This document shows positions 1 through 11,570 of a stretch of DNA of 64,000 nt, piece by piece. Under the pieces are notes generated by a model, which saw nothing but the letters and a program-made list of their open reading frames with translations, was not told where the DNA came from and made no database searches. A program made the translations under genes and the position numbers. The DNA is from Cephalotus follicularis. Lineage: Eukaryota; Streptophyta; Magnoliopsida; Oxalidales; Cephalotaceae. Numbering within the stretch: the first letter of the stretch is position 1; each line of letters starts with the position of its first letter. The stretch covers positions 248,001 through 312,000 of the forward strand of contig BDDD01001599.1 in the NCBI GenBank assembly GCA_001972305.1. The letters run 5' to 3'.

Positions 1-33
1 TTTTCTGGAAAAATAACCAAATCGAATGGTGTT

Positions 34-327
34 TTGCCAGTACAACTTAAAGTTGGAAGTTATTCGAAAATAGCTACATTCTTTGTGGTGATCACTAATT
101 GCTCTTATAATGCTCTGTTAGAAAGCGACTGGATACATTCGAACTGGTGTATTCCATCAACCCTTTACCAAAAGTTATTCTTATGCAATGATGATAAACA
201 AATTGAGGTTATTTTCGCAGATGATGAAACTTTTGTGGCTTCCTCAAACTATGTGGAGGCTAAGTTTTACAACAGAGAAATTGGGCCTGTAAGGGTGCTT
301 GGGTGGCTATTGGAAGATGACTACTAG
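34..327 (+). pseudogene. T1 aspartic protease region, C-terminal remnant
   Basis: A 97-codon open stretch. It carries the pattern YNALLESDWIHSNWCIPSTL, the plant gypsy retropepsin hallmark (usually NALLGRDWI...CIPSTLHQ), followed by VIFADDETFVASSNYVEAKF. That is the region just after the catalytic motif and leading into the PR-RT linker. Its strand and family type match the RT at 5863, so I assign both to the same element, separated by the S1 insertion. The frame ends at the S1 junction. This is a fossil fragment, not a working enzyme. Confidence 0.75.
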
Positions 328-847
328 TCACCGTCATGATAGGATTAAAATTGGGGCGTTCTAAACAGATACCTATAGCCTCCGATTTCACAATGTCATT
401 GAAATGGGTAATGCCAAAATTAAGAATTCCTAAGGTTTCGGTAATAAGCTCGGGGGTTGTAGATATTTGATTACCAAGGATAAACGAATTGGCAACACAT
501 GTAGTTGAATAATCTAGATTTGCATTGAAAAGTTTAACAAGCCTAGGGTAAATGGTGTGTGATGAGCACAAATATTCCAACCAACCCATTTGCTCTAGCC
601 ATGACTTAACAACAGCAAAATTACTAACAAGAATATCACTAGCTATCCATTTTTCATTGTGCAATTTAACAGAATTAAGAACGGAGTGATACCTAGTCTC
701 ATTCTCTTTGGAGAGAAAGAGATCGTCATTGTAGTCAGACACATCATGAGATGGCCGTGGATGCTTTGATGCCACGCTCTTTCTTCTCTTGGATGCCATA
801 GGAATCGGTTGTAGCTTGTTTGTAGAGAGAGTTAGGGTTTTTGGCAT
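260..847 (-). pseudogene. S1 env-like ORF downstream of pol
   Basis: An open frame on the - strand of about 195 codons, starting 363 bp after the end of the RNase H frame. The N-terminal part is basic (SKRRKSVASKHPRPSHD). The middle (ETRYHSVLNSVKLHNEKWI, GWLEYLCSSHTIYPRLVKLF, YSTTCVANSFILG) resembles the uncharacterised plant-transposon protein found as the extra or env-like ORF in Sireviruses. I see no clear transmembrane segment. Roughly the last 25 codons read antisense through T1 protease sequence, so the native frame ends near 330. The envelope role is a family convention, not something seen here. Confidence 0.6.
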
Positions 848-1209
848 ATTTTGTAGAGAGAGGTTATGAGAGAAGAGGGGAAAATCGGGTTTAATAAACC
901 TGATTCCCGCGCCTCCAGTCCACTGGGCCTTTATGGACAGTCGGCTGGAATGTTATGCAGTCGACTGGACAATGAGTCCAGTCGGCTGGTTTCTACAAAA
1001 CTTGGAAAATTGCAGAAAATAGCCTATCCCTTTGATTCACGAACTTTTAGCCAGCTATTATGGACTAATAGTGACTTAGGTACATGAGCAATTTGATGAA
1101 ATTGAGTTAAAAACTCAATGTTGAATGCATGATAATTTTTGAAAATCATTTTTCACACCAATTCACACAAATATCAGCTAAACATTTACAAATCTGCATA
1201 TAATGGGAT

Positions 1210-1707
1210 TCAAGAGGGATTTTGCATACCTAGCTCCCTTCGCAAAGTGCAGAACCTCTCATTGTCCAAAGGCTTGGTAAAGATATCTGCGACTTGATTC
1301 AAAGTGTCAATATATTCAAGAAAAATATCACCTTTTTCAACATGATCTCTAAGGAAGTGATGTCTAATTTCAATGTGTTTTGACTTAGAGTGTTGAACAG
1401 GATTCTTACTCAAATTAATTGCACTAGTATTATCACATTTTATGCACACTTTGTCAATACGGATGCCAAAATCATGAAGTTGTTGCTTTAGCCATAATGC
1501 TTGTGCGCAACAACTACCTGCCGCTACATATTCTGCTTCGGTGGTGGAAAGAGCAACTTTCTTAGAGAACCATGATACTAAAGAATTGCCAAGAAACTGG
1601 AAAGTGCCACTAGTGCTCTTTCTATCAAGTTTACAACCACCATAATCGGCATCGGAAAAAGCATGCAAGTTAAACAAAGAATTATTTGAATAAAATAGAC
1701 CTAGCAA
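1210..1707 (-). pseudogene. S1 RNase H domain
   Basis: A 165-codon frame with the Ty1/copia RNase H signature: AFSDADYGGCKLDRKSTSG near residue 17 (first catalytic Asp), then WFSKKVALSTTEAEYVAAGS (catalytic Glu), CIKCDNTSAINLSKNPV (catalytic Asp) and SKHIEIRHHFLRDHV. It closes with VADIFTKPLDNERF, the usual end of copia pol. In life it degraded the RNA strand of the RNA-DNA hybrid during reverse transcription in the virus-like particle. It lies directly downstream of the RT frame on the same strand. Confidence 0.9.
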
Positions 1708-1758
1708 GGGGGTGTATGCAAGATATCTAAAGATTCGCTTAACCGCAATTGAGTCTCT

Positions 1759-3948
1759 TTAGGTGAATGAAGATTGAAACCTAGGACAAAGACATACACT
1801 AAACATAATATTCGGTCTACTAGCGGTAAGATAAAGAAGAGATCCTATCATGCTTCTATAGAGTTTTTGACCTACCTCTTTACCATTCTCATCTTTGTCG
1901 AGTTTGGTAGTAGTGCTCATCGGAGTCTTGCAAGGCTTTGAGTTTTCCATTCCAAATCGTTTGAGTAGATCTTTTATGTATTTGGATTGGTTGATGAATG
2001 TGCCTTCATTTCCTTGTGAGATTTGAAATCCAAGGAAGTACTTGAGTTCACCCATCATACTCATCTCGAATTCACCTTGCATAATGTTAGCAAACTCAAC
2101 ACAGAGAGAATCATTAGTAGAACCAAAAATGATATCATCAACATAGATTTGTACAATTAAAATGTCATTAAGCTTGGTTTTTACAAAAAGAGTATTGTCA
2201 ACTAAACCTCTTTTAAAATCATTTTCTAAGAGAAATTTAGAAAGCCTTTCATACCAAGCTCTTGGTGCTTGCTTTAAACCATAAAGTGCTTTTGACAATT
2301 TAAAAACATGATCGGGAAAATGTATATTTTGAAAACCAGGAGGTTGTTTAACATAAACTTTCTCATTTATAACGCCATTTAAAAATGCACTTTTGACATT
2401 CATTTGATGCAATTTAAAACCTTTAAAACATGCAAAGGCCATTAACAATCTAATAGCTTCTAACCTAGCTACGGGAGCAAATGTCTCATCATAGTCAATG
2501 CCTTCTTCTTGACTATAACCTTGTGCAACTAATCTGGCTTTATTTCTAATAACCAACCCATTTTCATCCATTTTGTTACGAAAAATCCATTTTGTTCCAA
2601 TGATGGATTGATTTGTAGGCCTCGGAACTAGGGACCAAACATTACTCTTGTCAAATTGGTTTAGTTCCTCTTGCATGGCCACAATCCAACAATCATCTTT
2701 TAGAGCATCAAAAACATTTTTGGGTTCGATATTTGAAATAAAAGCTACATTATCACAATACTCCCTAAGAGAGGAACGAGTTCTTACCCCTTCGGTAGGA
2801 TTACCGATTACCCCGTTGTCTTTGACATACTCTCTTTCTCTTCTTGCTATGGGCTCCTTGGTGACTTGACTTTGTTGGAGTTCTTCTTTATTTACACCTT
2901 CTTCTTCAATTTTTTCAACTTCAACATCATCTTTGGAGATGTCCAAGCCTTCCATTTGGTCCAATATACCTACATCATTACCAACATCTCCCTTTCTCGG
3001 AGCACTATTAGACTCTTCAAAAAATACATGAATAGATTCTTCAATAATTAAAGTCCTCTTATTGATTACTCTATAGGCTTTAGAATTTAAAGAGTAATCT
3101 AAAAATATCCCTTCATCACTCTTGGCATCGAATTTACCAAGATTGTCTTTCCCATTGTTTAAAATAAAAACCTTGCAACCAAAAGATCTCAAATGACTAA
3201 CATTTGGTTTTCGACCATTGAAAAGCTCATATGGGGTTTTCTTTAAAATCGATCGAATCATTACCCTATTTATTATATAGTAAGCGGTGTTCACGGCTTC
3301 GGCCCAAAGATATTTAGGCAAATTATTTTCACAAAGCATGGTTCTCCCCATTTCTTCTAGAGTTCTATTCCTCCTTTCAACAACACCATTTTGTTGAAGA
3401 GTTCTAAGAGCCGAGAAGTTATGGTGAATACCAAGTTCATCACAAAAATTTTCAAAACCAAGGTTTTCAAATTCTTTTCCGTGATCACTACGTATGCTTA
3501 CAATAGATAGACTCTTTTCATTTTGAATACGTCTACCAAATTTAATGAATGAATCTAAAGCATCACTCTTTAAAGCTAAAAATATGACCCAAGTAAATCT
3601 AGAGTAATCATCTACTATAACTAGGCCATATTGTTTACCACCAATACTTAGAGTTCTAGTTGGTCCAAACAAGTCAATGTGCAAGAGTTGTAATATCCTA
3701 GTAGTTGAAACAACATTTTTGGCTTTAAAAAAAGTTCTAGTTTGTTTGCCTTGTGCACAAGCATCACAAAGTTTGTCATTTTCAAATTTCATTTTAGGCA
3801 AACCAATGACTAAATCTTTTCTAGAAAGTTTGGCAAGAACATCCATGCTAGCATGGCCCAACCGTCTATGCCAAAGCCATTTATCATTTGTGTTAGCATT
3901 GAAACAAACATTTTTGGAAAACATTTCTTTTAAATACACAACATACAC
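1759..3948 (-). pseudogene. S1 pol: GAG-pre-integrase, integrase core and reverse transcriptase
   Basis: A 729-codon frame. Domains in order: GAG-pre-integrase (WLWHRRLGHASMDVLAKLSR, residues about 24-80); integrase core (HIDLFGPTRTLSIGGKQYGL, then RSDHGKEFEN and the NGVVERRNRTLEEMGRTML block, about 88-260); an acidic linker; then copia RT (IIGTKWIFRNKMDENG, ARLVAQGYSQEEGIDYDETF, LHQMNVKSAFLNG, LYGLKQAPRAWYERL, and catalytic YVDDIIFGS near residue 635). The DNA-integration and copying enzymes were made as one polyprotein cut by the element's protease. The level of preservation suggests that S1 is much younger than T1. Confidence 0.92.
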
Positions 3949-4017
3949 ATTTCCTTGTCTATGACCAACAAACTTTACATCATTGGTGCAAGCGTCAATA
4001 ATGTGACATAGTGAGGA

Positions 4018-4305
4018 TTAAAAATTAACTTTATATCCCTTATCACACAATTGACTAACACTAAGCAAGTTATGCTTAAGGCCTACAACATAAGAAACAT
4101 TTTCAATTAAGATGTTGAATTCATTACCTATTGAGCCAATACCAACAATCTTGGCTTTGTTGTTGTCTCCAAAGGTGACCTTTCCTCCATCAACTTCTTT
4201 AAGATCAAAGAAGATGCTTTTGTCACCGGTCATGTGCTTTGAGCAACCGCTATCCACGTACCATGGTTCTTCCTCCTTGTGGTTTGCTTGCAAACATCTT
4301 TCCAC
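4018..4305 (-). pseudogene. S1 aspartic protease
   Basis: The frame contains EPWYVDSGCSKHMTGDKSIF. Here D-S-G is the catalytic triad of copia retropepsin in its usual WxxDSGCSxHMTG setting. It is followed by VTFGDNNKAKIVGIGSIG and NVSYVVGLKHNLLSVSQLCD, the standard end of the copia protease before the GAG-pre-integrase domain. It sits between the gag zinc-knuckle frame and the pol frame on the same strand, as expected for this family. Confidence 0.88.
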
Positions 4306-4750
4306 CTACAAAAATGTTAGACGATTTTGATCTTGGTACCCATTGTTTATTGGGTCCATTAATGTTAAATTTTTGTTTTATTGTTCCTTTAGGAACCCAT
4401 ACTTGGCTTAAAGCAGAAGTGTGGTGATGTGTGGAAGGTCTAGCATGAGAATGGACATGAAATTGAGAATGAGAAATCCTTTTAAAACATTTACTCACTA
4501 CGTGTCCTACCTTGTGACAATATGTGCAGCGAGGTCTTGTTTTAGTGTTCTTTAATTTTGCCTTAACTTCTAAGGGAGCATAACCTATACCGGTTTTATC
4601 AAGGTAAGATCTTTGACTAGCAAGCATTTCCTCTAATTTCTTGCTACATAATGTGAATTTACTAAAGGATTTTTCTAAATTCACATTCTTTTCTTTGAGA
4701 GATTCTACTTCCTTCTCTAGATCAATGTCATTACACGAAGTAGGTTTAAC
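4250..4750 (-). pseudogene. S1 gag C-terminal part: coiled coil and CCHC zinc knuckle
   Basis: From about 4750 down, the - strand codes for a charged helical stretch (DLEKEVESL, then NLEKSFSKFTLCSKKLEEML) and the conserved SQRSYLDKTGIGY motif. Next comes a nucleocapsid knuckle, CTYCHKVGHVVSKCF, of the C-x2-C-x4-H-x4-C type that binds the element's RNA. The same LEEML..QR..LDK.G.GY signature occurs in element D around 11230-11330, which shows the two gags are of the same Sirevirus type. The listed end is my estimate. Confidence 0.75.
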
Positions 4751-4756
4751 TACACT

Positions 4757-5370
4757 GAAATGACCTATATGGCAACCTTAAACAAAAAAATTGTATGTGG
4801 AAATTACAAATTGAACTATGAAATCGACTGGTGATCCTTGACAGTCGACTGGTGTCCTGCTTCAGTCGGTTGGTTGAGGTGGTATGGAGTTCAAAAACCT
4901 ACTACCTCAATTTGACACACTTGACAATCGGCTGGAGATGTTGACAGTCGACTAGTGAGTCCTTGACAGTCGAATGGTGTCCTGCTTCAGTAGGCTGGTT
5001 GAGATAGTATGGAGTTCAAAAACCTACTGCCTCATTTTGACACACTTGACAGTCGACTGGACCTCCTTGGCAGTCGGCTGTTTTGTCCTGGCAGTTGGCT
5101 GCAACCCTGATGCAGTCGGTTGGTGTGGAGTGTACCTGCAGTTGCTGGGATTCCTTCAAGAACCAATCGGCTGTTTAATCAGAACAGTCGACTGCTCAAC
5201 CGAAACAGTCGGCTGTCCAACCTGGGCAGTCGGCTGTTTTTGCCTGTATCTGCAGAAATGACCTTTGCACAACATTGGGCATTAAATCAAGTGAGTATAT
5301 GAATTGATAGTTCAGAGAATTATACATACAGGTATTACATGTTTGTTAATCATTGAAATAACACATGTTA
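4757..5370 (-). repeat. S1 LTR-like segment with a CAGTCGACTG motif cluster
   Basis: On the + strand it opens with TGAAATGACCTATATGGCAA. This matches the terminus of D's LTR (TGAAAGTCCTATATGACAAC) in the same orientation, so it is a relative of D's LTR. Between about 4826 and 5240 it holds a dozen or more copies of a palindromic motif (CAGTCGACTGG, CAGTCGGCTGT and variants). The outer edge near 5370 is uncertain. Confidence 0.6.
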
Positions 5371-5862
5371 AGGAAATTAACGGGGTGGCAAAGGCCAACA
5401 AAAACACATCCCATGAAAGTGAATATTCCCAGGGGACTTCTGGCCTATAATTGTTGGATTTGCTAGAAAAAGAAACGGACAATAGTGTGCCCGATGGATG
5501 ATCAACCATGGGAGACAACTCGAATGGAGGCAATGCTGGCTACCATTCGAAAGCTGAATGGATATATGGTTGAACAGAGGTTGTCCATTGATCAAATTGC
5601 ACAATCCATAAATTACACTAATAAAGAAGAATAGCAAGGAGGCCATAGAGAGTGTATTGGCTTCAAAGATTTGGAGGCTACACTAGCCAAGCTGGAGGAT
5701 GTTTCGATCAAGGTACAAGACCCTTTATTTGAGGTAAATCTTGGAACAGAGGAACAAACGATAGTTATATATATAAGTGCAATGCTTCAACTTGAGCTAA
5801 AAGAGAAATTCATAACTCTCTTGAAAGATTATGGAGACTGGTTCACCTAGGACTACCAGGAG

Positions 5863-6405
5863 ATGCTTGGACTGGATAGACAATTGGTGGAACACAAACT
5901 ACCAATCAAAGAAAGGACAAAGCCAGTCGAACAGATTCCTAGGAGAATGACTGATGAAGTTGTCTCAAAGGTTAAAGAGGACATCGAAAGACTCCTGAAA
6001 GCGAAGTTCATCAGTACTACAAGGTATGTCCAATGGCTTTCGAATATAGTCCCTTTAGTTAAAAAGAATGGAAAGCTTAGGATATGTATTGATTATAGGA
6101 ATCTGAATAAGGCTACCCATAAGGATGAATATCCTATGCCAATAGCTGACCTATTAGTGAATAGTGTTTCGAGACATAAAATGTTATCCTTTATGGATGG
6201 ACATGCTAGTTATAACCAGATTTTTATTAATAAGAATGATGTTCATAAAACTGCATTTAGGTTCCCAAGTGCAATTGGGTCATTTGAATGGATTGTGATG
6301 CCCTTTGGATTAGTGAATGCAAGTGCCACTTATCAAAGGGCCATGAATACCATCTTCCATGACATGATTGAAAAATCATGGAGGTATACATTGATGATGT
6401 GGTAG
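5863..6405 (+). pseudogene. T1 reverse transcriptase
   Basis: Upstream in-family linker sequence is visible from about 5690 (VQDPLFEVNLGTEEQ). The RT frame shows LVEHKLPIKERTKPVEQIPR, then KNGKLRICIDYRNLNKATHK (motif A region), DEYPMPIADLL, LSFMDGHASYNQI (first catalytic Asp region) and KTAFRFPSAIGSFEWIVMPF. These match the plant Ty3/gypsy Tat-type RT closely. RT-like sequence continues in other frames to about 6610. The enzyme copied element RNA into DNA. This copy is a fossil with several breaks. Confidence 0.88.
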
Positions 6406-6617
6406 TTAAATTTGACTCTGAAAGCAATTACTTAGTTGATCTTGAAAGAGCATTCGAAAGAATGCGAAAACAGGCTTGAAAATGAATCCATTAAAATGTG
6501 CTTTCGGAGTATCAACTGGTCATTTTTTTGGATTTACTACACAACAGAGGAATAAAAGTGGATAGGAATAAAGCTAAAGCTATAATTGAAGCAAAACCTC
6601 ATTAGAATAAGAAGGAA

Positions 6618-7057
6618 TTGCAAAGATTTTTGGGTCAGATTATTTTCTTACAAATGTTTATTTCGAATGCTGTAGGAAAAACCCAAGTATTCTCCTCATT
6701 TTTTAGACTGAGGGCAGAACAAGAGTTTGTAAGGAAGCCAGAACACCAATTGGCTTTCGAAGAAATGAGCAATACCTATCAAAGCCTCCAGTACTTATTC
6801 CTCCACAAAAAGGAAAGCTGCTCAAGTTATACTTGTCAGTAGCTGAAGAATCAATTTGGCGCTTATTAGCTCAAGACAACGACCAGGGCTATGAGCAAGT
6901 TGTGTTTTATTTGAGTAGATGCTTCAATAAAGCTGAATGTTACTATTACCCAACTGAAAAACTATGTTTAACTGTCTATTATGCTGCAATAAAATTAAGA
7001 CATTACCTTATTTCTTATTTTGTCCATGTTGTTGCTCAAACTGATGTCATAAGATAA
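6618..7057 (+). pseudogene. T1 RT connection and first RNase H
   Basis: Two overlapping open stretches. The first has QRFLGQIIFLQMFISN and FEEMSNTYQSLQYL, the usual RT thumb/connection (normally LGRINFLRRFISN...AFEKIK). The second has QVVFYLSRCFNKAECYYYPT followed by EKLCLTVYYAAIKLRHYLIS, the classical gypsy RNase H segment (normally YYLSRTL.GAE..Y..IEK.CLA). They follow the RT and precede the second RNase H at 7230. The region is degraded. Confidence 0.8.
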
Positions 7058-7610
7058 TTGTTATCTAGGGCTTTACTAGGGGGTAGGATAGGGAAATGGA
7101 GTATGGCTTTAATCAAATATGATTTAACATATATTCCTCAAAAATTAGTTAAAGGGCAAGCCTTGGCTAATTTTCTAGTAGATCATCCTTGCTCGAATGA
7201 GGCTATCTCTAGGAAAGAGGTAATGGAAATTAAGCTTATGTCTTGGAAGTTGTACTTCAACGGTTCAAAGACTGACCAGGGGGCAGGAGCTGGGATTGTT
7301 ATTGAATCTCCATGGGGGATTCGAACCAAATTATCCTTCCAATTGGGGGGGGGAGTGTATTCGAATAATAGAGCAGAGTATGAGGCTCTCATCATTGGTC
7401 TCAAAACTCTTTGAGAGATGAATGTCCATGATGTGAAAATCATTGGAGATTCACAATTGGTAATCAACCAAATATCGAGTCAATTAAGATGTCACAATTC
7501 GATCCTAAACATGTGTCTGAGTCAATTCCACAAATTAATTAAAGGGTTTGATGATGTGATACTTAAGCATGTGCATTGAAGTGATAATAAAGTTGCAAAT
7601 AATTTGGCCC
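7058..7610 (+). pseudogene. T1 second, archaeal-type RNase H (aRNH)
   Basis: After the linker KWSMALIKYDLTYIPQKLVK comes WKLYFNGSKTDQGAGAGIVI, then SPWGIRTKLSFQL and NNRAEYEALIIGLKTL. This is the D..G.GAG.V.....NN.AEYEA signature of the extra plant-acquired RNase H that marks Tat-lineage elements. The domain continues beyond the open frame to about 7610 (IIGDSQLVINQ, then VHxSDNKVANNLAQ). It is one of the best markers for placing T1 in Tat. Confidence 0.85.
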
Positions 7611-7815
7611 AAATGGCATCTGGTTTTAGAACCTTTGATGAATCACTGGGAGAGATAAGTATGTAGAAACGAGTGTTGCAACCCTTTAAGGTGACAAAAA
7701 ACAAGGAGATCCTGATGTCAAAAACGATGGAAGATTGGAAACAACCCATCACTACATATTTTAGTCAAGTAGATAAAAAGACAACAAAGTCAAGATAAAG
7801 GCTCGTGATTATGTC

Positions 7816-8462
7816 TTGGTTGAAGATCAGTTATATAGAAAAGGAGGAGATGGTTTGTTGCTAAGATATCTGGAATTGGGAAAAGCTATGCAAGTAAGGA
7901 TTGAGGTACATGAAGGAATTTGCAGATCCCACCAATCTGGGGTTAAGATAAGGAGGTTGCTTCGAAGACACCGATTCTATTGGCCCACATTCCTTAAAGA
8001 TTGCATTCATTACGCGAAGGGATGTGAAGCATGTCAATTAAAGGGTAATATCCCAAGAATACCAGCCTCAAAGCTTTATGCCATTATAAAACCATGGCCA
8101 TTACGAGATTGGGCAATGGATATTTACCTTCAATCTAGCCAGCACCATTCCTATACCCTAGTGGCAACAGATTACTTTACTAAATGGGTAGAAGCCAAAG
8201 CTTTCAAATTAATTTCACAAACTGAAGTAATAAGTTTCATCAAGGAGAATATTATATGTAGATTTGGATTGCCCCAAACTATTACAATAGATCAAACAAA
8301 TATTTTCAATGGAGAATTGGTTAAAGATTTCTCCAGTGAATTGGGTTTCGAGATAGTCAACTGGACACCCTATTACGCTCAAGCAAATGGGCAAGATGAG
8401 GCTACAAACAAAATCATCAAGTCAAATACTGAAAAGATGACCAAAGGGAATCCTAGAAAGTA
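7816..8462 (+). pseudogene. T1 integrase, N-terminal and catalytic part up to the L insertion
   Basis: The frame starts with the H2C2 zinc-binding region (HEGICRSHQSGVKIRRLLRR, then CIHYAKGCEACQLKGN). It continues into the DDE core with LRDWAMDIYL (first Asp), TDYFTKWVEAKAF, FGLPQTITIDQT (second Asp) and TPYYAQANGQDEATNKIIKS (Glu region). It ends at the L junction in KGNPRK. The same GNPRK motif reappears at 50497 next to the integrase tail, so L landed inside the integrase sequence. Integrase would have inserted the element's DNA into chromosomes. Confidence 0.9.
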
Positions 8463-9155
8463 TGACGTCGCGCGCCTGGAGGGCCGGTCGTGTCAAGTCA
8501 TGTGCAAGTAATATACAGTAGTCAAGCCTAGGTACCATATTAAAAAGAAAGATAATTTAAAACTTTATCACAATACAGGCAATTCAATAAGTTCCATAAG
8601 TAATAACAGTAATCTATACTTAATTATTACAACAGGAGCTCCGGTACAATATCAATACAAATAAAGTACAAGTTGAATATATGATAAAAGCAATAAAGAT
8701 AAGGAGTTCAAGTCTTCTCATACTAGTCTTCAAGTCTTCTGCGGAAAGCGGGATCTAACAGCCCCCGCTAGAGCTTGAACCAGCTGCACTACCTGAAACA
8801 TAATAGATTTCCCATCCCGAAGGATGGGTTACCCAAAAGGCTAAATAGGTACATCCTCATGCACAGATTATGCTATATACATGTATATAGCATCAAATAT
8901 AAATGTGTAAATGTGTAGTGTCAGGTAATGAGTGTACAGTAATAATGAATGACATATGAGAATGCATGAATGCCAGTTGCGATCTACTAGTCATATACAA
9001 CTGTCACAGATCGGTGCAAAAGAATGAGATCTAATAAAAGCCTAGCAATCATCTAAAGAACAATTTACAAAAAGAGTGCGGTACACTCAACCCATATCAA
9101 TCGAGTCTAATCAGATATCGACAATCTAACCCCTGAAGGGCAATCCTTTGTATAT

Positions 9156-10417
9156 GAAAGTCCTATATGACAACCTTCTAAAGTTATATTGTTTGCGGAA
9201 TAACAAATTAAACTAACGTAAATCAAATAAACATACAAGAATCAAATAAGCAATCAAGAAAAATTAAAACAGTTACACAAGTAATAAAGAGAGAGAGTTA
9301 GAGAGATGCAAACGAAGTTTTAGAGTGGTTCGGTCAATCTCTTGCCTACGTCCACTTTCCCAAGATAGATCCTTGAGGTTCCACTAGAGACTACTAGTAA
9401 CCTTTGATTTTGGGTTACGGGTGCAAATCAAAGAAACACCTTACAATGGTTCACTCCCCTCCGATAATCCTACTAAGGGTTCACTCCCCTTGATTATATC
9501 TCTTAGGGTTCACTCCCTATTACAATGAAAGGTTGTTTTGTATTTTGAGATTTGGATATAACCTCTACAAGGTTTGATATGAAAGTTACAAAGTACTTGA
9601 CCCAAACTTTAAGTGGATATGAAAGTGTAAGTTTTTCTCTCTTGAAGTTCTTCTCTTTTGTTATGTAGATGTGCAAGTTGAGCTCTTGAGATTAGATGTT
9701 CAAAGTATTTTTGTTCTCCTTTTGATCTTGTGTTTTATAGCTGAATTTGAATTGTTGGAGCTTTTAAATTTTGTCTTGAGAAGTGATTCTTTTTGTCTTG
9801 AGAATTGTTCCTTCTGCCTTGGAAGTTGTAGATTTAGTCTTGGGACTTGATACTTCAGTCTTGGGACTTAATACTTCAGTCTTGGGACTTGTTACTTGAA
9901 ACGGTGCTCAAAAAGTGGTCCAGTAAATTTCTGCCCGAGCGCAAAGCATTGTCGGAGTAACACTAAGCGTCGACGCTTATGTTACCGTTAGAAGTTTGAA
10001 TTTTAATTCTTCGCTCAATCCGATGGCGCTTTGTTGCAAGTGTTGACTGTTTAGCATAAAGTACGGACACTTTCCATTGAGCGTCGCCGCTTTGAGTTCC
10101 TCAATTGGTTCCACAAGTCTCTGTTTTTAACCGCTGATACATAGCTCTTGAGCGCTGACGCCTTACTAAAAACCGTTGACGCATTCCACTAGACCGTTGG
10201 TGCTTTAAGCAATTTTAGCTTAGAATAGTTCAACTGTTGGCGCTTTGGTCATAACCTTTGTAGCTTTGTTAAGCGCTGACGTTTTGCTCAAAACCGTCGG
10301 CGCTTTGCCCTGTTACTGAACTTCTTTATTTTGTTTATCTTTTCTTGCACAGAAAGTAACAATGTTAAATGCAAATATGTAATCATTAAAATTCAGGATT
10401 GAGACTAAAAGTTAACA
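9156..10417 (-). repeat. D left (3') LTR
   Basis: On the - strand it runs TGTTAACTTTTAGTC...GGACTTTCA. It contains an AGCGTCGACGCTT-type motif cluster at 9940-10310 and a 21-bp tandem repeat at 9836-9898 (three units). The conserved plant copia LTR phrase GTGGACGTAGGCAAGAGATT lies near 9333-9352 on the - strand. Confidence 0.88.
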
Positions 10418-10431
10418 ATCTCCTCCTTTTT
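10416..10431 (-). other. D polypurine tract
   Basis: The - strand reads AAAAAGGAGGAGATTG directly before the 3' LTR start (TGTTAACT), the expected position for plus-strand priming. Confidence 0.7.
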
Positions 10432-11174
10432 GTTGATTACAAAAATTTTCTACATTAAGGAAAAGAATTTATGACAGTTCAAAACAAAGAGTACATTTGA
10501 ATGATAAATTCCCTTTAGATACCAACTGAAAGTTTTTAGATAAACTCCCCCTTAATATGACAAGCTCTTTTTAAGCTTGCTTTTAACTTAAAGTCTAATT
10601 CTCCCCACAAGACTAAATTTCAATTTCAAGACAAAAATTATGCATATAATCCCATTTATAGCTTCCTCTTAACATAAATTTTCTCTTAATATAAGCTATC
10701 ATATTTTCCTTAATCATAAAGCATTCTCCCCCTTTTTGTTAGCATCAAAAAGAGTATTTTCAACAATTTTGATATCAAATAGACAATTTTAAAAAGGTTA
10801 TCAATTGAAAGACAATTTTAAAAGAATTCCAATTAGAAAGTGAAACCAAAGAAAGTTAAAATAATGTAAATGGATGGATTAAGATATCAAGTGTAAAAGC
10901 AATACATATCATTAACATCATATCATTACCTTCCCCTTAATTAAAGCTTTATCCCCATCATATGTATTTGAAAATTTTGATTTTGACTTCAAGTCCACCT
11001 GCAAAACAAAATTTCGGCTTTTGGTACCCAAGTAAGCTTAGATCCTTGCAAGTTAGTACCAAAAGTTCCTTTGGGAACCCAAATCTTTCTAGTTTTATCA
11101 AAACAAAAATTCTTTCTAAGAGAGCATGAGGTAGAAATATGTCCTAGTCTACCACACTAATTACAAACAATTTT

Positions 11175-11543
11175 GGGCTCAATTTTCTTAACAAAGAAAT
11201 TATTAAAGTGTTTGACATTATTCATTTCTTCATAGCCTAGACCGGCTTTGTCAAAGACACATCTTTGTAATCCTAGAAGATTATCTAATTTAGCACTACT
11301 ACTTGAAAACTTAGAAAAAGTTTTCTTCTAGGCTTCAATTTCAATTTTCAACTTTTCATTTTCTTCCTTTGATGACAATTTTGAAGAAACATTTAAAACT
11401 TCAATCTCATTCATATAATAGTTATTCTCATTTTTTAGAGATTCAATTTCATTTATATATTTGCTATTTTCATCCTTTAGAGTTTCAATTTCTTTAGACA
11501 TAGAGCAAACATCTTTCTTGAGAGATTTATTTTTTATGCACAA
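11175..11543 (-). pseudogene. D gag C-terminal coiled coil and conserved tail
   Basis: The frame at 11328-11543 is a heptad-like coil (KSLKKDVCSMSKEIETLKDE, NEIESLKNEN, NEIEVLNVSSKLSSKEENEK). It is followed on the - strand by FSKFSSSSAKLDNLLGLQRC and VFDKAGLGYEE, the same tail as in the S1 gag. Between 10432 and 11170 I see only degraded, AT-rich interior sequence with no domain. Confidence 0.65.
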
Positions 11544-11570
11544 TTTTTTATATTCATGAAATAAATTTTC

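Larger units (their letters stand above)
328..5370 (-). mobile_element. S1: Sirevirus-type Ty1/copia retrotransposon with env-like ORF, inserted in T1
   Basis: Reading on the - strand, the order is an LTR-like segment (from about 5370 to 4757), gag C-terminal part with zinc knuckle, protease, GAG-pre-integrase/integrase, RT, RNase H and an extra env-like ORF. Integrase before RT is the Ty1/copia order. An extra ORF downstream of pol is typical of Sireviruses. The edges are inferred from where T1 sequence stops and resumes, and I could not read a target-site duplication. Only one LTR is recognisable. The copy is incomplete and broken in several places, although the pol frame is long and well kept. 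Confidence 0.8.

Noticed and set aside
866-1087. Short + frame next to the env-like ORF
   Set aside because: It lies in the noncoding gap between S1's RNase H and env-like frames and reads through palindrome motifs.
4974-5302. Two + strand frames with repeated VGC/SRL patterns
   Set aside because: The repeats come from the CAGTCGGCTG motif cluster in the S1 LTR, not from a protein.
5312-5646. Overlapping - strand frames with hydrophobic stretches
   Set aside because: They lie antisense to T1's PR-RT linker region and show no conserved domain or promoter.
8840-8890. Promoter-like ATATACATGTATATA palindrome in L's LTR
   Set aside because: A near-identical copy is at 35680 in the other LTR, but without a start-site context I cannot support a regulatory call.
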